Origin: Tritrichomonas musculus
Taxonomy: Eukaryota; Parabasalia; Tritrichomonadida; Tritrichomonadidae
NCBI GenBank assembly: GCA_039105265.1
Contig: JAPFFF010000074.1
Coordinates: 186,001-250,000 of the forward strand
Direction: 5' to 3'
DNA length: 64,000 nt
Of this stretch, positions 19,501-28,184 are shown one piece after another (positions within the stretch are counted from its first letter, which is position 1; each line of letters starts with the position of its first letter). The notes under the pieces were generated by a model. It saw only the letters and a list, made by a program, of their open reading frames with translations. It made no database searches and was not told the origin of the DNA. The position numbers and the translations under genes are program-made.

Positions 19501-21731
19501 CCAAAAATATTGAACTATATTTGAAGAAAGATTTCACTGACCCCATTGATGAAGTGAATTGGGACCCGTCAACTAACGCATTCAAATATATAATCGACCA
19601 ACAATATTATGAAGTACTCCCGAGACCAGATGCCGCGACAACCTTATATACTGATTACAATATAACATCATCTAAGGTCATTACGGCTGATAATATTACT
19701 ACCATGAGGAGTGATTTGAATGTACTCACTAACAACTTTGATGTAGTTAGTTATGATGTTAAAGATTTGACCAGTAGAGTGGATACATTAAATGCAGAAA
19801 TGGGTGAGACTAAAAGAATTACTCAACACTTGCAAGATGATATCGACCAGGTTCGAATCGTATCAAATGTAGCCCTGGCATTTGGAGTCATCGGCACGGC
19901 TGGTAGCATAGCCAATGTTGGATTGACGTTGTTTCGAACAGGGTTCACAATCACTAAAGCTGGTATAGATTCAACCATTGAAGGTATATCCCAAGGTGAG
20001 CAAGCTTTATATCATCTAGGTGATGGAAGCAACCTACCTCCATTAAAAATAGCAAGGTCAACTACAACTGATTTAACTCCAATCATAAATTGGTGCGATG
20101 CAGATAAAGTTGCTGTCGAATATACTGATGATGTTAACAACCCCTCAACAACCATTACAACCTATAGAGATGCTATCGATTTATGCAACCACTTCAGGGA
20201 GTCATTGAAACCAGCATTTAGACTATTAGCTGAAAAAATAAATGAGGTTGAATTTAATACAACCCTACTTGATGATATCTATATTTCCAAAAATAATTTA
20301 GTTAGAGATGACACTATTGATATTGTTGGTAAGCTAGTCAATAAGGATGTTCATCTTGAAGCTGAAGATGTGATTACAAATGGAACTATCAAAGTTAGGC
20401 TGATGTTAATGTTTATTAGCGAATTCAATGATATAGACTATGAGGAATATATTGTTACAATTACTATAGACAATGGTAGTGTTAGTCAATATGAAGGTTG
20501 CGATTACTTCCCAACATGCACTCTCAATGATAAGATTATAATCATACCTAATCCCCAAAATGTTAAAGTCAATACTATTACTATCAAGGAGAATACTTGT
20601 GTTAGGAGGATGTCATTTACACCAAATGATTTAGCCTATACCTGTGACATAAATGCTCTTCATAATAAAATTGATGCTATCCATGAACAGACCAAATCTA
20701 ATGATGCTTCACTAGCTACAATCATAAACGAGTACCCCACGGTTGATGAGGTCAATGATGTACTAAAGGAGTATGCATTAAAGAAAGATATACCTGAACC
20801 TGTTGATTTAACCAATTATGCTATGAAAAGCATTATTCCAGAAATTATTGAGGGGCAAACAACTATTCAATTCAAAATCGTCAATAATACAATTCCTGAT
20901 TTGGATTACGACACATATCATGAAATGATTGAGCAATATGGGTTGGATATTGTCTCATCAAACAATTTCTATACGGCTCATTATGTTCACATAGATTATT
21001 CGTACAATGACGATGATGACGAACAACCCTCTCAGATAATGCGCATCGAAGGAAGTAATTCTGGTCTTTGGATTCTGTATAGCTCCCATGAATTAATCAA
21101 TCCAGGAAGTGGTGAAACACCGGAAATTTTATCATGTTCAATAACCAAAAATATCGAACCAACAGACAAAAACGCTTATTCAGCAAGATATGTGTCGAAC
21201 ACTTTTGCTTTGAAAACAGATATCCCAGAACCAGTTGATTTGTCAAATTATGCATTAAAAAGTGATTATGATGAACTGAAGACAAGGATAGAAAATTTGG
21301 TAACTGAGAACACAAATTTGAAAGCAACCATAGAATCTTTTGAATCAAGATTAGCTGCATTAGCGAATAGATTAACGCGAATTAAGTATACATTCAGCGT
21401 ACCAAATAGTACTAGCATTCGTTACCAATTCGAACAACCATTTGATGCATATGAGGCAACCCTCTATTTGACATATCATGAAAACAAAAATAATGTTGCC
21501 AGTGAAAAAGAAATTAAAATTAATATATCATTCAATGTTAAAAATACACCTACGTATGAATACCAATGCGAACCAAATAAGATCTGGTTAAACAATATTG
21601 AATTTCCATTAAATAGTAGCAATTTAATGGTCAATCCAACAGCTAATTTCATATTGATTGGTGGGTCATTCTTTTCATCAAATGGTATCTTAGCTGAAGA
21701 TAATACCAAGAATGGAATACATTCATTATAA
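16572..21731 (+). CDS. Giant fibre-like structural protein (element B)
   Basis: This 1719-residue protein is homologous to the A fibre in its N-terminus and in the conserved central block (NWDPSTNAFKYIIDQQYY, AATTLYTDYNITSSK). It is longer mainly in the first third, which contains two strongly hydrophobic stretches (about residues 336-375 and 441-463). A third lies at ~1099-1125. The C-terminal part has repeated fibre-shaft phrases (IPEPVDLTNYAMKS, IPEPVDLSNYALKS), a coiled coil and a ~120-residue tip (YTFSVPNSTSIRYQF to ILAEDNTKNGIHSL). The same tip ends the fibre gene of element D. It is probably a surface or attachment protein. Membrane association is possible but unproven. Confidence 0.75.
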   Translation: MSIVPYAFRCNEATKLKDKGLSIEVAEDDEGNEQFSFTREDGEPVAFNNIYSKAEVDQMALGKDFKIDSFKDLTITGGQSLPVFADGATNTQYCTTYNKLMELLRTNFNNLTKYIHDLNIGGVDLSDLANTDISLSQMNYIDNNNIIQPHNPSSINDVIKTYNSSNTSIQSLLSNMNGFVKKSGFENTDIYPNGQLNLFGSSLSNNLNATNNIKTYANLFTSLNTNNANLLQILNGLQNDISTASNSDITNLLNTLENMEYLVVLKINDRYEIRKVKCQKAPSGDDLPVEPTKYDVIVNPDDNKEYDIEDVDTLIENKSPISHDNMDKVINVVVKTSSFMLLLLKSTFSITGKLLSYTLSGVSFMNRIAYNMTASLMESLYNNSGYIWHYAIDTTGKLCRYLITFKDKVVDSLPTVGSTTIHKVFDNFSSFIKWLQEPDNFLICAGTFQLTLLLIIYGTKYIFNEEKTYKKLTPTEHKLKFEEMMRDHASIGKRLKKKDTPTTLSDEIDILTDDNPILDAASVIFDTIDLVNNLCEAHNYVMDRLDSIPSGDSNFVNEAGIDEFIITNKDVSSLTNTINNIECNLLVINVPDEQKQAFLNHSGPVFKIVLRKNVIYDSKGRYIKEFYIVSKNNKIVCPVIKFDTYQNFCIINDSSLIATRSIGPADQNDLDGKFYIAFDKKLPFHPHKLFLNGELSIMNEYTPTLLKTDKPIKCKTIIADNALKLHKSDVHYFYKPSIIQDYIIQDEDYYKIIFEVPDDYTIPDQLEFKFTEHCFGNHWSLKWCADETHSNKGYWTGNNIQGRLNSKVITKWNLRPSKKTNDCYGCWITIKQTDLHESIITNEGNGLMHSLLKNYKHVFKIQMNDGTIRDGSEWNMTYAYENHLTDGLSNSLHPGYYGTIILYLSMDNTEGIRTDLIDKIYLDIYLGDSITGTRLSFKPDGFHAQKNGKVYVDVIPILDTIEKISYEYSTTKINTDTKNIELYLKKDFTDPIDEVNWDPSTNAFKYIIDQQYYEVLPRPDAATTLYTDYNITSSKVITADNITTMRSDLNVLTNNFDVVSYDVKDLTSRVDTLNAEMGETKRITQHLQDDIDQVRIVSNVALAFGVIGTAGSIANVGLTLFRTGFTITKAGIDSTIEGISQGEQALYHLGDGSNLPPLKIARSTTTDLTPIINWCDADKVAVEYTDDVNNPSTTITTYRDAIDLCNHFRESLKPAFRLLAEKINEVEFNTTLLDDIYISKNNLVRDDTIDIVGKLVNKDVHLEAEDVITNGTIKVRLMLMFISEFNDIDYEEYIVTITIDNGSVSQYEGCDYFPTCTLNDKIIIIPNPQNVKVNTITIKENTCVRRMSFTPNDLAYTCDINALHNKIDAIHEQTKSNDASLATIINEYPTVDEVNDVLKEYALKKDIPEPVDLTNYAMKSIIPEIIEGQTTIQFKIVNNTIPDLDYDTYHEMIEQYGLDIVSSNNFYTAHYVHIDYSYNDDDDEQPSQIMRIEGSNSGLWILYSSHELINPGSGETPEILSCSITKNIEPTDKNAYSARYVSNTFALKTDIPEPVDLSNYALKSDYDELKTRIENLVTENTNLKATIESFESRLAALANRLTRIKYTFSVPNSTSIRYQFEQPFDAYEATLYLTYHENKNNVASEKEIKINISFNVKNTPTYEYQCEPNKIWLNNIEFPLNSSNLMVNPTANFILIGGSFFSSNGILAEDNTKNGIHSL

Positions 21732-21764
21732 GGAGGTAGGTACGAGATTCTCTGCGGGAAATCC

Positions 21765-21805
21765 CGTTGACTCTTGGAACAGCATTTTTGCTGTCCCATA
21801 GTCAA
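21765..21805. terminator. Strong hairpin between convergent fibre and polymerase genes
   Basis: GTTGACT pairs with AGTCAAC, and inside it GGAACAGCA pairs with TGCTGTCC around a short T-rich loop. A small CGGGA/TCCCG palindrome lies just before it. Sitting between two convergent 3' ends, it could act in 3'-end formation. The structure is seen; its function is inferred. Confidence 0.5.
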
Positions 21806-21837
21806 CAAGTTAGTCATCAGCTAGCCAATCAAAAATA

Positions 21838-24800
21838 TTAAAACTTCATCGTCCTATTAAATTGAGGGAGATTGATTTGCTGATACAATTTATTTTTGCG
21901 AAAACAATTGGCACCATCGAGTAGGTTAAATGTAATCTCCTCACCATTATACATGAGCTCATATAATTCTTCAACACTAATATTATGATGCTTACAATAA
22001 TTGAGAATACATTGTTTAGGAACACCTTTCATTCTAATATGATATCCTTCGTTGCCATTCTCATCGACCAGTATATCTAGATATGATTTCTTACCAAGCG
22101 CTATCAGTTTACGTGAATGGACTTCGCCAACAGCACCATCAAATCTGTCAAAATCAATATGAAACTGACACATCTGCTTACCAATCAATTGTCTCCCATA
22201 TTTTGAATTATATATTTTTGCGATGCGTTCAACATCATCTTCCATAATATGCATGCTATCAGTATCTTGATAATATATATTGATGCCGTGTTGCTCAGCC
22301 GTATTCATAACTCTATTCATAATATGCTTACTCCATGAGAGAACTGATGCCCCAAATTGTGGTAGGTTGAAGTGATTATATATAGGCTTCATCTTCTTAA
22401 CATAAACGTTGTTAATATTATCGGTTTCTGTAATCTCACTTATATAATTATAATTCCTCCAGATATAGTTATATATCTTCTCCTTTGGGACAGATTTAGT
22501 CTCGATTGGAATAGCTTTCAAAATAGACTTACCATATATACTATTGAGGAGCAGCTTAATAGTTTGCTCCAACGGATTACATGCTCGTTGGTATCTCAAT
22601 CTAAGTCTAAATAATTTATCGATGAACTTATTTATAGTTGTATTGAAACCTTCATTGAAATAGTATCCGCGAATGAACTCATAATCGAAATCATAAAACT
22701 CCATTAAATCCATGAATGCTATCTTGTCGATATAGAAATGGGTGACTGGATTGTTATCAAATATCTTGCTACCATTATCATCCCGATGGAATACATGCCC
22801 AAATTTGTAATCAATATCACTCTTACATTTAATTTTTGTAATATTGATTTCTGCAAAAAACGTGTCATATCTCAACAGCTCTTCCTTCGAAACATTTGCG
22901 GGGATGATCTTAGGCTTGCCCTTTGGCACCCCATTCATAATTCTCATCGCAGATGGATATAAAGACACGGCATCGAAGTCTTGGATGCGCCCCTCTATGT
23001 ATTGCTTATCATTATTCGCAGTCATTGTCCTACCTCCGCTTACACATCTCAGGATAAAATTCTGGGGCTTACCACTCAACTCATAGCATCCATTAAAGCA
23101 TCCATATCTTTTAGCGAAATCGTATCCAATAGCTGAGATAGATATATAGTTATGAATGTTTAACATATTAATCTTGGTTTCATGAAATATTTTCATGAGG
23201 TCTTCATTAAATTTCTCCAAGCCCTTCATCAAAACTATGCAATCCTTCTTGCAATAAAATTTCGCATATTTCATGATATCTATATTTAATGAGTCATACG
23301 CATCAGCTATCTTCGCATTTTCAATCAACTGTTTAAAATCTCGTGCAATCTCATGCAAAGATTTCTCATCTTTTTTCTCTTCATAATATTGTATTTGGAA
23401 TTCTAACGCTGGCACGATACAACGTTTAATATTATGTTCCGTATATAACTTATAAGCCATGATCTCCTTGTGGACATCTAAGTTGAACATGCTCGCGAAT
23501 TTCCTCAAGGGCTTATTAATTAGAGAATAGCTGTTGCGGAACGTTAACGTTTTCACAATCTTGTTATCGATATATTTGTTCATAATGATTTGTAATATAG
23601 TACCTGCTCGCTCAAGTATCTTGGGTTGCCAACCATATGTGTTCATGAAGAAGCATGCATCATATTTTAGATTGTGAAAGTATGTTAATGATTGGTCCTG
23701 TAAATAATCTAATAGCTGTTCATTAATATTATCTCCTGTGAAAGATATACTGTGAATATATGCACCATCTCTCCAAGCTGTACAATTTAGATATGGAACA
23801 TGAGGAGACACCGTTGAGTTGGTTTCATAATCACTATAATAAATCCTACTCCATTGCTTACCGTAATTAGTATCTGTTTTGATAGGTTTGCAACATAGCT
23901 CCTCATCATAATTTAAATCGACATAGTCATTGAGATTATTATTGAATTCGGTCGTTGCTAATATATTTAATTCACAATTCTTAATCTCTCTAAATAAGTT
24001 TAAATCAAACATCTTACGTAGAATAATCATTGGAGTGGTACCTTCATTTTTATATAGAGGGGTATCTTTATTAACACCCTTGATTAGAACTCTCCTATCA
24101 ATTGGAATATGAGCAAATTTTTCATCGAGCTCATCTCTATGTTCCAAATAATATGTTGTCGCCATGATATTTTTATTAATCATGTAGTGATTCTTATATA
24201 GGAGTAGGTCGACAGTTCTCACGTAATCCTTAGCCCATGGTTTCTTTCGCGTATCAATTCTAACATTATATTGGTGGCGAGTATCTTTGGATTCATCGAT
24301 ACGTCGTATAATGAAGTGGCATTTGAATTCCTTGGCAACACTGATAATACGATTACAAGGAACTCGCTTAGTCCTAATATAATTCCTCAAATGATTTATT
24401 TCATCTATCTCAAACACACCTGATTGAATACATGCATATACGAAGCAGTTGTCCTTATAATTATTTTTGTCTATGGAACTAAATATATGGTAATCTGTCA
24501 AATCGATATTGCTCAAATTGATATATGGGAAAAATCCGCCATCATACATGTTTCTAAAATCTTCATCAATCTCAATCTCTTCATTATAAACTGTATTCGT
24601 ATCAGGGTCTAATTTTTGAATCGAAAATGTGGTGGTCTTTTTGAACTTACTTTTAGTTACAAATAATGCTTCGTATCGAACGGGTATAAATGTGCTGTTG
24701 TAGTTGGGATTTACATCACTAGCATCTTCGATCAAATCAACGGTGCCTGCGATATGACCAATCGTGTTATCAATCATCCATTTATCACTCAGGGTGAAAT

Positions 24801-25368
24801 ATTTATAGGTACCATCGAGTGAGTGAGCTTTGACAACAGGTCTCTCATCACCTTTCAAACTATAACATTTTCTCAACGCCTCACAAAATGCTAAACGTTT
24901 GTCTTCATCATCTCCTATCAACACATCAAATGATATCCTCCTATTCACGTATAACATATATTCGGTCATATACTTTTGAAAATTGCGTTTATTGACAACA
25001 TCCTTGATTCGTTTCTCATATTGAATTCTCTCATCAGTCTTGGATTGATATAAGTTGATGGGGATGTTTAATATAAGCCTCTCCTCTAATGCGTTGTCGC
25101 GAATACTATTTTTATACTGATTACGTTGCTGAACTCGATTGATATGACTCGATTTGCCTTTACGAATGGTCGCGAATAATTTATTATCATCCTTATCAAA
25201 TGCTCTAATATAATCATCAACGCAAACACCTCTCCTATTAATATGCATACTTATCAATCGATTCGATAACTCACCCTTCAACTCTCTCAACGATGCAGTT
25301 TTATTAGCGAATCCGGGTAGCGATAAGATATCTCTTTTGGTGAGCTTACTCAATAATTTATTTTTCAT
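21838..25368 (-). CDS. pPolB: Protein-primed family B DNA polymerase (element B)
   Basis: This 1176-residue polymerase is closely related to the A copy. It has the same N-terminal LTKRDILSLPGF motif and the OTU-like signature (DNCFVYAC, FKCHFIIRR, LLLYKNHYM). Exonuclease motifs are SDYET (~510), FHNLKYD and YCKKD. Palm motif A is DFDAVSLYPS (~795), motif B LNSIYGK (~936) and motif C YYQDTDS (~1031). All catalytic aspartates are present and the frame is intact. Compared with A it carries a small insertion after the OTU-like region. It should replicate element B from terminal-protein-bound ends. Confidence 0.95.
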   Translation of the reverse strand: MKNKLLSKLTKRDILSLPGFANKTASLRELKGELSNRLISMHINRRGVCVDDYIRAFDKDDNKLFATIRKGKSSHINRVQQRNQYKNSIRDNALEERLILNIPINLYQSKTDERIQYEKRIKDVVNKRNFQKYMTEYMLYVNRRISFDVLIGDDEDKRLAFCEALRKCYSLKGDERPVVKAHSLDGTYKYFTLSDKWMIDNTIGHIAGTVDLIEDASDVNPNYNSTFIPVRYEALFVTKSKFKKTTTFSIQKLDPDTNTVYNEEIEIDEDFRNMYDGGFFPYINLSNIDLTDYHIFSSIDKNNYKDNCFVYACIQSGVFEIDEINHLRNYIRTKRVPCNRIISVAKEFKCHFIIRRIDESKDTRHQYNVRIDTRKKPWAKDYVRTVDLLLYKNHYMINKNIMATTYYLEHRDELDEKFAHIPIDRRVLIKGVNKDTPLYKNEGTTPMIILRKMFDLNLFREIKNCELNILATTEFNNNLNDYVDLNYDEELCCKPIKTDTNYGKQWSRIYYSDYETNSTVSPHVPYLNCTAWRDGAYIHSISFTGDNINEQLLDYLQDQSLTYFHNLKYDACFFMNTYGWQPKILERAGTILQIIMNKYIDNKIVKTLTFRNSYSLINKPLRKFASMFNLDVHKEIMAYKLYTEHNIKRCIVPALEFQIQYYEEKKDEKSLHEIARDFKQLIENAKIADAYDSLNIDIMKYAKFYCKKDCIVLMKGLEKFNEDLMKIFHETKINMLNIHNYISISAIGYDFAKRYGCFNGCYELSGKPQNFILRCVSGGRTMTANNDKQYIEGRIQDFDAVSLYPSAMRIMNGVPKGKPKIIPANVSKEELLRYDTFFAEINITKIKCKSDIDYKFGHVFHRDDNGSKIFDNNPVTHFYIDKIAFMDLMEFYDFDYEFIRGYYFNEGFNTTINKFIDKLFRLRLRYQRACNPLEQTIKLLLNSIYGKSILKAIPIETKSVPKEKIYNYIWRNYNYISEITETDNINNVYVKKMKPIYNHFNLPQFGASVLSWSKHIMNRVMNTAEQHGINIYYQDTDSMHIMEDDVERIAKIYNSKYGRQLIGKQMCQFHIDFDRFDGAVGEVHSRKLIALGKKSYLDILVDENGNEGYHIRMKGVPKQCILNYCKHHNISVEELYELMYNGEEITFNLLDGANCFRKNKLYQQINLPQFNRTMKF

Positions 25369-25430
25369 TTATATATCATTAAAAATGGCCCGGTTTCAAA
25401 ATCAACTCATTTTTTTATCGCGCTATCAAA

Positions 25431-26156
25431 ATGTCACACGATAATATCAATATTGACCAATTATTGGAACGCATCAAATTACTTGAGGAGGAGAATGCTA
25501 GATTGAAGGCTACCCCTGATCTTGTCGATGTTGGTTGCAATACAGATGGACGCGGTGATGATGTATGTCCCACCGTTGAAAAGGATGAAGATGCTAAATG
25601 GTTCCCCCTCAAGAATTATGAAAACGAGTATGAGATATGGAACTGCTACCCTTATCCAATTCGTAAGATAGCAACTGGTAGGATTGTTACTGAATTCAAA
25701 AATAAAACTAGCGGATACATCCAAGTATCTCTCAATGGTAGCTGTCAACAAAAACATAGACTTGTTGCACTACAATTCATATATAACGATGACCCTGTAA
25801 ACAAAACTATCGTCGACCATATAGAGCAGGATAGGACATATTATCATGTAAAATGTTTACGATGGGTTTCGACTCAAGATAATAATAAAAATAGGAGTTC
25901 AACGAGAGGTATTGTATACGAGTATTTTGACGATATAGATGAAGATGCAATTGTCGTGAATAAATACGGTGACCACTTATTTGAGAACTATTATTATTTC
26001 GATAATAAGTTTTACTATTTCAACGGAGTACGTTACAGAGAATTATATATCAAAGAGAATAAATCAGGTGTTCTATTTGTTAGCATGAAGGATACTAAAA
26101 ATAGAACTGTCAATGTATATGTAAATAAATTCAAGAAAATATATAACTTGAATTAG
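25431..26156 (+). CDS. NUMOD4/HNH-family protein with coiled-coil leader, possibly inactive
   Basis: The N-terminus (DQLLERIKLLEEENARLK) is a short coiled coil. Then comes a NUMOD4-like part (WFPLKNYENEYEIWNCYPY) and an HNH_3-like part (KHRLVALQFI, IVDHIEQDRT, LRWVSTQDNNKNRS). The homologue in C at 48071-48673 keeps the fuller DRTDNRIENLRWV core. Here the matching segment reads DRTYYHVKCLRWV, so an Asn of the nuclease core seems lost. It may have become a DNA-binding regulator. It lies divergent from the polymerase gene with 62 bases between. Confidence 0.75.
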   Translation: MSHDNINIDQLLERIKLLEEENARLKATPDLVDVGCNTDGRGDDVCPTVEKDEDAKWFPLKNYENEYEIWNCYPYPIRKIATGRIVTEFKNKTSGYIQVSLNGSCQQKHRLVALQFIYNDDPVNKTIVDHIEQDRTYYHVKCLRWVSTQDNNKNRSSTRGIVYEYFDDIDEDAIVVNKYGDHLFENYYYFDNKFYYFNGVRYRELYIKENKSGVLFVSMKDTKNRTVNVYVNKFKKIYNLN

Positions 26157-26243
26157 TATTATTTTTGCGGAGCATATTATTTGTTATCCTCAATACTGAT
26201 AATTCTAACAAAAATAAAATATGGTTCGATAAAATGTAATTAT

Positions 26244-26636
26244 TTAGTTATTACAATTATCTACTAAGGGCTCATCATCAGGTGTCTCATTAATCGTTTC
26301 ATTAACACTACAATCGATGTTATCTGCATCAGGGGCATCTTCCTCCTCTGCAAGCTCATCAAGATGTTCCTTAACATATCTCCTCAGTATCTCCATTTCA
26401 TATTTTTTGCGTAATCTATATTCACGTTGCTGTTGGCGTCTAGCAGTTCGTCGCTCGTCATCATTAGCATACTTACATCTTCGCCCACGAGGCTTCTTAG
26501 ATGTAGGTTCAATAGGTTCATCATCAATGTTATCAATCTTATTTAATACATCACTCGATTTCGATTTAACAATTGTCCTGTTGACGGATGGATGTTGCTT
26601 AGTAATAGTTGGGCTATCTACTTTCGATTCACTCAT
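26244..26636 (-). CDS. AT-hook/basic-region DNA-binding protein (element B)
   Basis: This 130-residue homologue of the A protein at 11448-11696 has a Ser/Thr-rich leader with KSKSSDVLNK and an AT-hook KKPRGRRCKYANDDERR. A basic helix (QQQREYRLRKK) and an acidic tail (EEEDAPDADN) follow. The basic region plus acidic tail suits a nuclear DNA-binding or transcription-related protein of the element. Confidence 0.7.
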   Translation of the reverse strand: MSESKVDSPTITKQHPSVNRTIVKSKSSDVLNKIDNIDDEPIEPTSKKPRGRRCKYANDDERRTARRQQQREYRLRKKYEMEILRRYVKEHLDELAEEEDAPDADNIDCSVNETINETPDDEPLVDNCNN

Positions 26637-26683
26637 TTGCTTATCGAGAAAAAAATATTTTTATAAAAATAATCGATGCATAT

Positions 26684-27142
26684 TTATACGAAGCAATCAT
26701 CCTTTATATCGCTATCATCGAATTCAATTTTGAACTGGTCGCGAATACATTTGATATTATGTTTGTTGACGCATTCGAGAACGTGGCATGGATAGTATGG
26801 GGTGTCCATATATGTTTGCATTGTGAGTTCTATGATAAGGACGTATAGCTTATCCTTGCTATCGAATTTGCAGTTGAATGATACTATAATCGAATCCCCA
26901 AACAATTTAATGATTTTATTATAGTTGATGAATACATTATTTTTCTTATTATTAGATTCGAGTGTGATGAATAAAGGTTTGCAACAATATTTGTCAAACT
27001 TATTTTTAAATACTTTCTCCCCTTCGAAATAGATGACAGCCTTTACAAACTTGTTGTTCTTATATGTATCATTGATAAATGAAACGAGCTTGGTTGGTGA
27101 GTAGAAGTTATTGTTAGTGTCTACGATTGAATCAACAGACAT
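26684..27142 (-). CDS. Unknown protein of element B
   Basis: This 152-residue protein of mixed alpha/beta character has alternating hydrophobic strands (KLYVLIIELTMQTYMD) and an acidic end (EFDDSDIKDD). It shares strand and spacing with the AT-hook gene. I saw no homologue in A or C and do not recognise a family. Confidence 0.6.
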   Translation of the reverse strand: MSVDSIVDTNNNFYSPTKLVSFINDTYKNNKFVKAVIYFEGEKVFKNKFDKYCCKPLFITLESNNKKNNVFINYNKIIKLFGDSIIVSFNCKFDSKDKLYVLIIELTMQTYMDTPYYPCHVLECVNKHNIKCIRDQFKIEFDDSDIKDDCFV

Positions 27143-27269
27143 TTATATTAGGATAAAAAATAAAATAATTTTGGACATGTGATATAAAAAATATTTTTGA
27201 AAAATTTTGGGTATATAGAGCGAGCAGGAACTGCGTTCTATATGTATGATGGAATATAATTGGAACAGT

Positions 27270-27602
27270 TTAAATAGTAAATCGAAAACATATATGTGTT
27301 AGCGCTAACTGGTATAGTTGTTGGATCATGAAGCATGTCTCCCAGCTTCGGCGGCAGGCATGAGTTCGATTCGCTGCCATACCGATTTTTCGTATTATTT
27401 TCGGTCCATATTTGTGATAGAGCCCTAGCGAACTAAACACCTTGTGGTAAGCTATTACTTGTGGATTATGGATAATACGAAGCATTGTCGGCAATGCAAA
27501 CCCAAAACCAGCTCCTGTAATTGGATGCAGATATTTTCCTTGGGGGATTGATATATAATCCCGGGTACGTATGTTGGTTCCTCGAGAGAATGCATTACGC
27601 AT
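27270..27602 (-). CDS. Possible small hydrophobic protein overlapping a tRNA-like unit
   Basis: The first ~65 residues look protein-like, with a hydrophobic Gly-rich core (GAGFGFALPTMLRI) after YISIPQGKYLHP. The C-terminal 40 residues are only the antisense of the tRNA-like sequence at 27298-27389. The usual T-rich run does not precede its start in the right orientation. It could be a small virion or membrane protein, or a chance frame. Confidence 0.35.
   Translation of the reverse strand: MRNAFSRGTNIRTRDYISIPQGKYLHPITGAGFGFALPTMLRIIHNPQVIAYHKVFSSLGLYHKYGPKIIRKIGMAANRTHACRRSWETCFMIQQLYQLALTHICFRFTI
27298..27389 (+). ncRNA. tRNA-like Pol III-type unit inside element B
   Basis: A 12-bp palindrome GTTAGCGCTAAC leads into an A-box-like TAGCGCTAACTGG. 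A B-box-like GAGTTCGATTC follows about 50 bases later and a run of five T at ~27385. Between them CATGTCTCCC can pair with GGCAGGCATG (nine of ten pairs) as a long extra arm. GGTATAG can pair with CCATACC in six of seven positions. A standard cloverleaf does not form, because the T stem does not pair, so I call it tRNA-like and assign no amino acid. It lies in a 490-base stretch with no secure protein gene. Confidence 0.4.
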
Positions 27603-27635
27603 CCAGTTACGGGGTTGGTTTTTGCATTTTTATTT

Positions 27636-28166
27636 TTACATATTGATGCAGTATTTGAGACATAAATGGTATACGTTAACGAGTTCGTTATACTCCTTAT
27701 TGTAGACCTGCTTGAAATCAGTTACAATTTCTCCATTCTCATTAACAATTTTGATAGCTTCTATTTTACGAATTGGATTAGCTTTAGTTGCACAACATTT
27801 AATATCTTCATCCAGATATATATCTACCTGTTCAGTATGGATTGCTGCCTTGATAATATTTTGTAAAGCCGACATGGGAACAATGATACAATTTTTGGAG
27901 ATGAGATTACTTAATAACGCCTTATCTTGATTCAATAATATTTGTGCATATGATTCTAATATAACAGTCCTCACATCCATGCCCTCAGCGGATGATACTG
28001 GTTGCTCCTCATCGATATCTCTCGTAATGACGATATCCTCCTTGCCATCATCCCTCTTATTAATGATGATATTATTATTAATATTAGATGTTGATTGCGA
28101 TGCAGCTGATGGTTCTAATGAAACGTTTGCATTGATACCTGCATTAGCATTCCTCTTCCTAATCAT
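27636..28166 (-). CDS. Conserved unknown protein shared by B and C
   Basis: The C-terminal ~110 residues align with the C protein at 49208-49765: VDIYLDEDIKCC against VELVIDEEEGCTGC, KIEAIKIVNENGE against KIQRILVTKDD, and a matching LV..Y..C.KYCI-type ending. The N-terminal half is Asn/Ser-rich and looks disordered. Conservation between two otherwise distant Mavericks suggests a core function, perhaps structural or packaging-related. A TTTATTTTTG run lies just upstream of its start. Confidence 0.7.
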   Translation of the reverse strand: MIRKRNANAGINANVSLEPSAASQSTSNINNNIIINKRDDGKEDIVITRDIDEEQPVSSAEGMDVRTVILESYAQILLNQDKALLSNLISKNCIIVPMSALQNIIKAAIHTEQVDIYLDEDIKCCATKANPIRKIEAIKIVNENGEIVTDFKQVYNKEYNELVNVYHLCLKYCINM

Positions 28167-28184
28167 TTCCCCAAAAATAAAATA

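Noticed and set aside
27310-27382. Canonical tRNA gene in B
   Set aside because: Acceptor ends pair, but T and anticodon stems do not, so only a tRNA-like unit is claimed.
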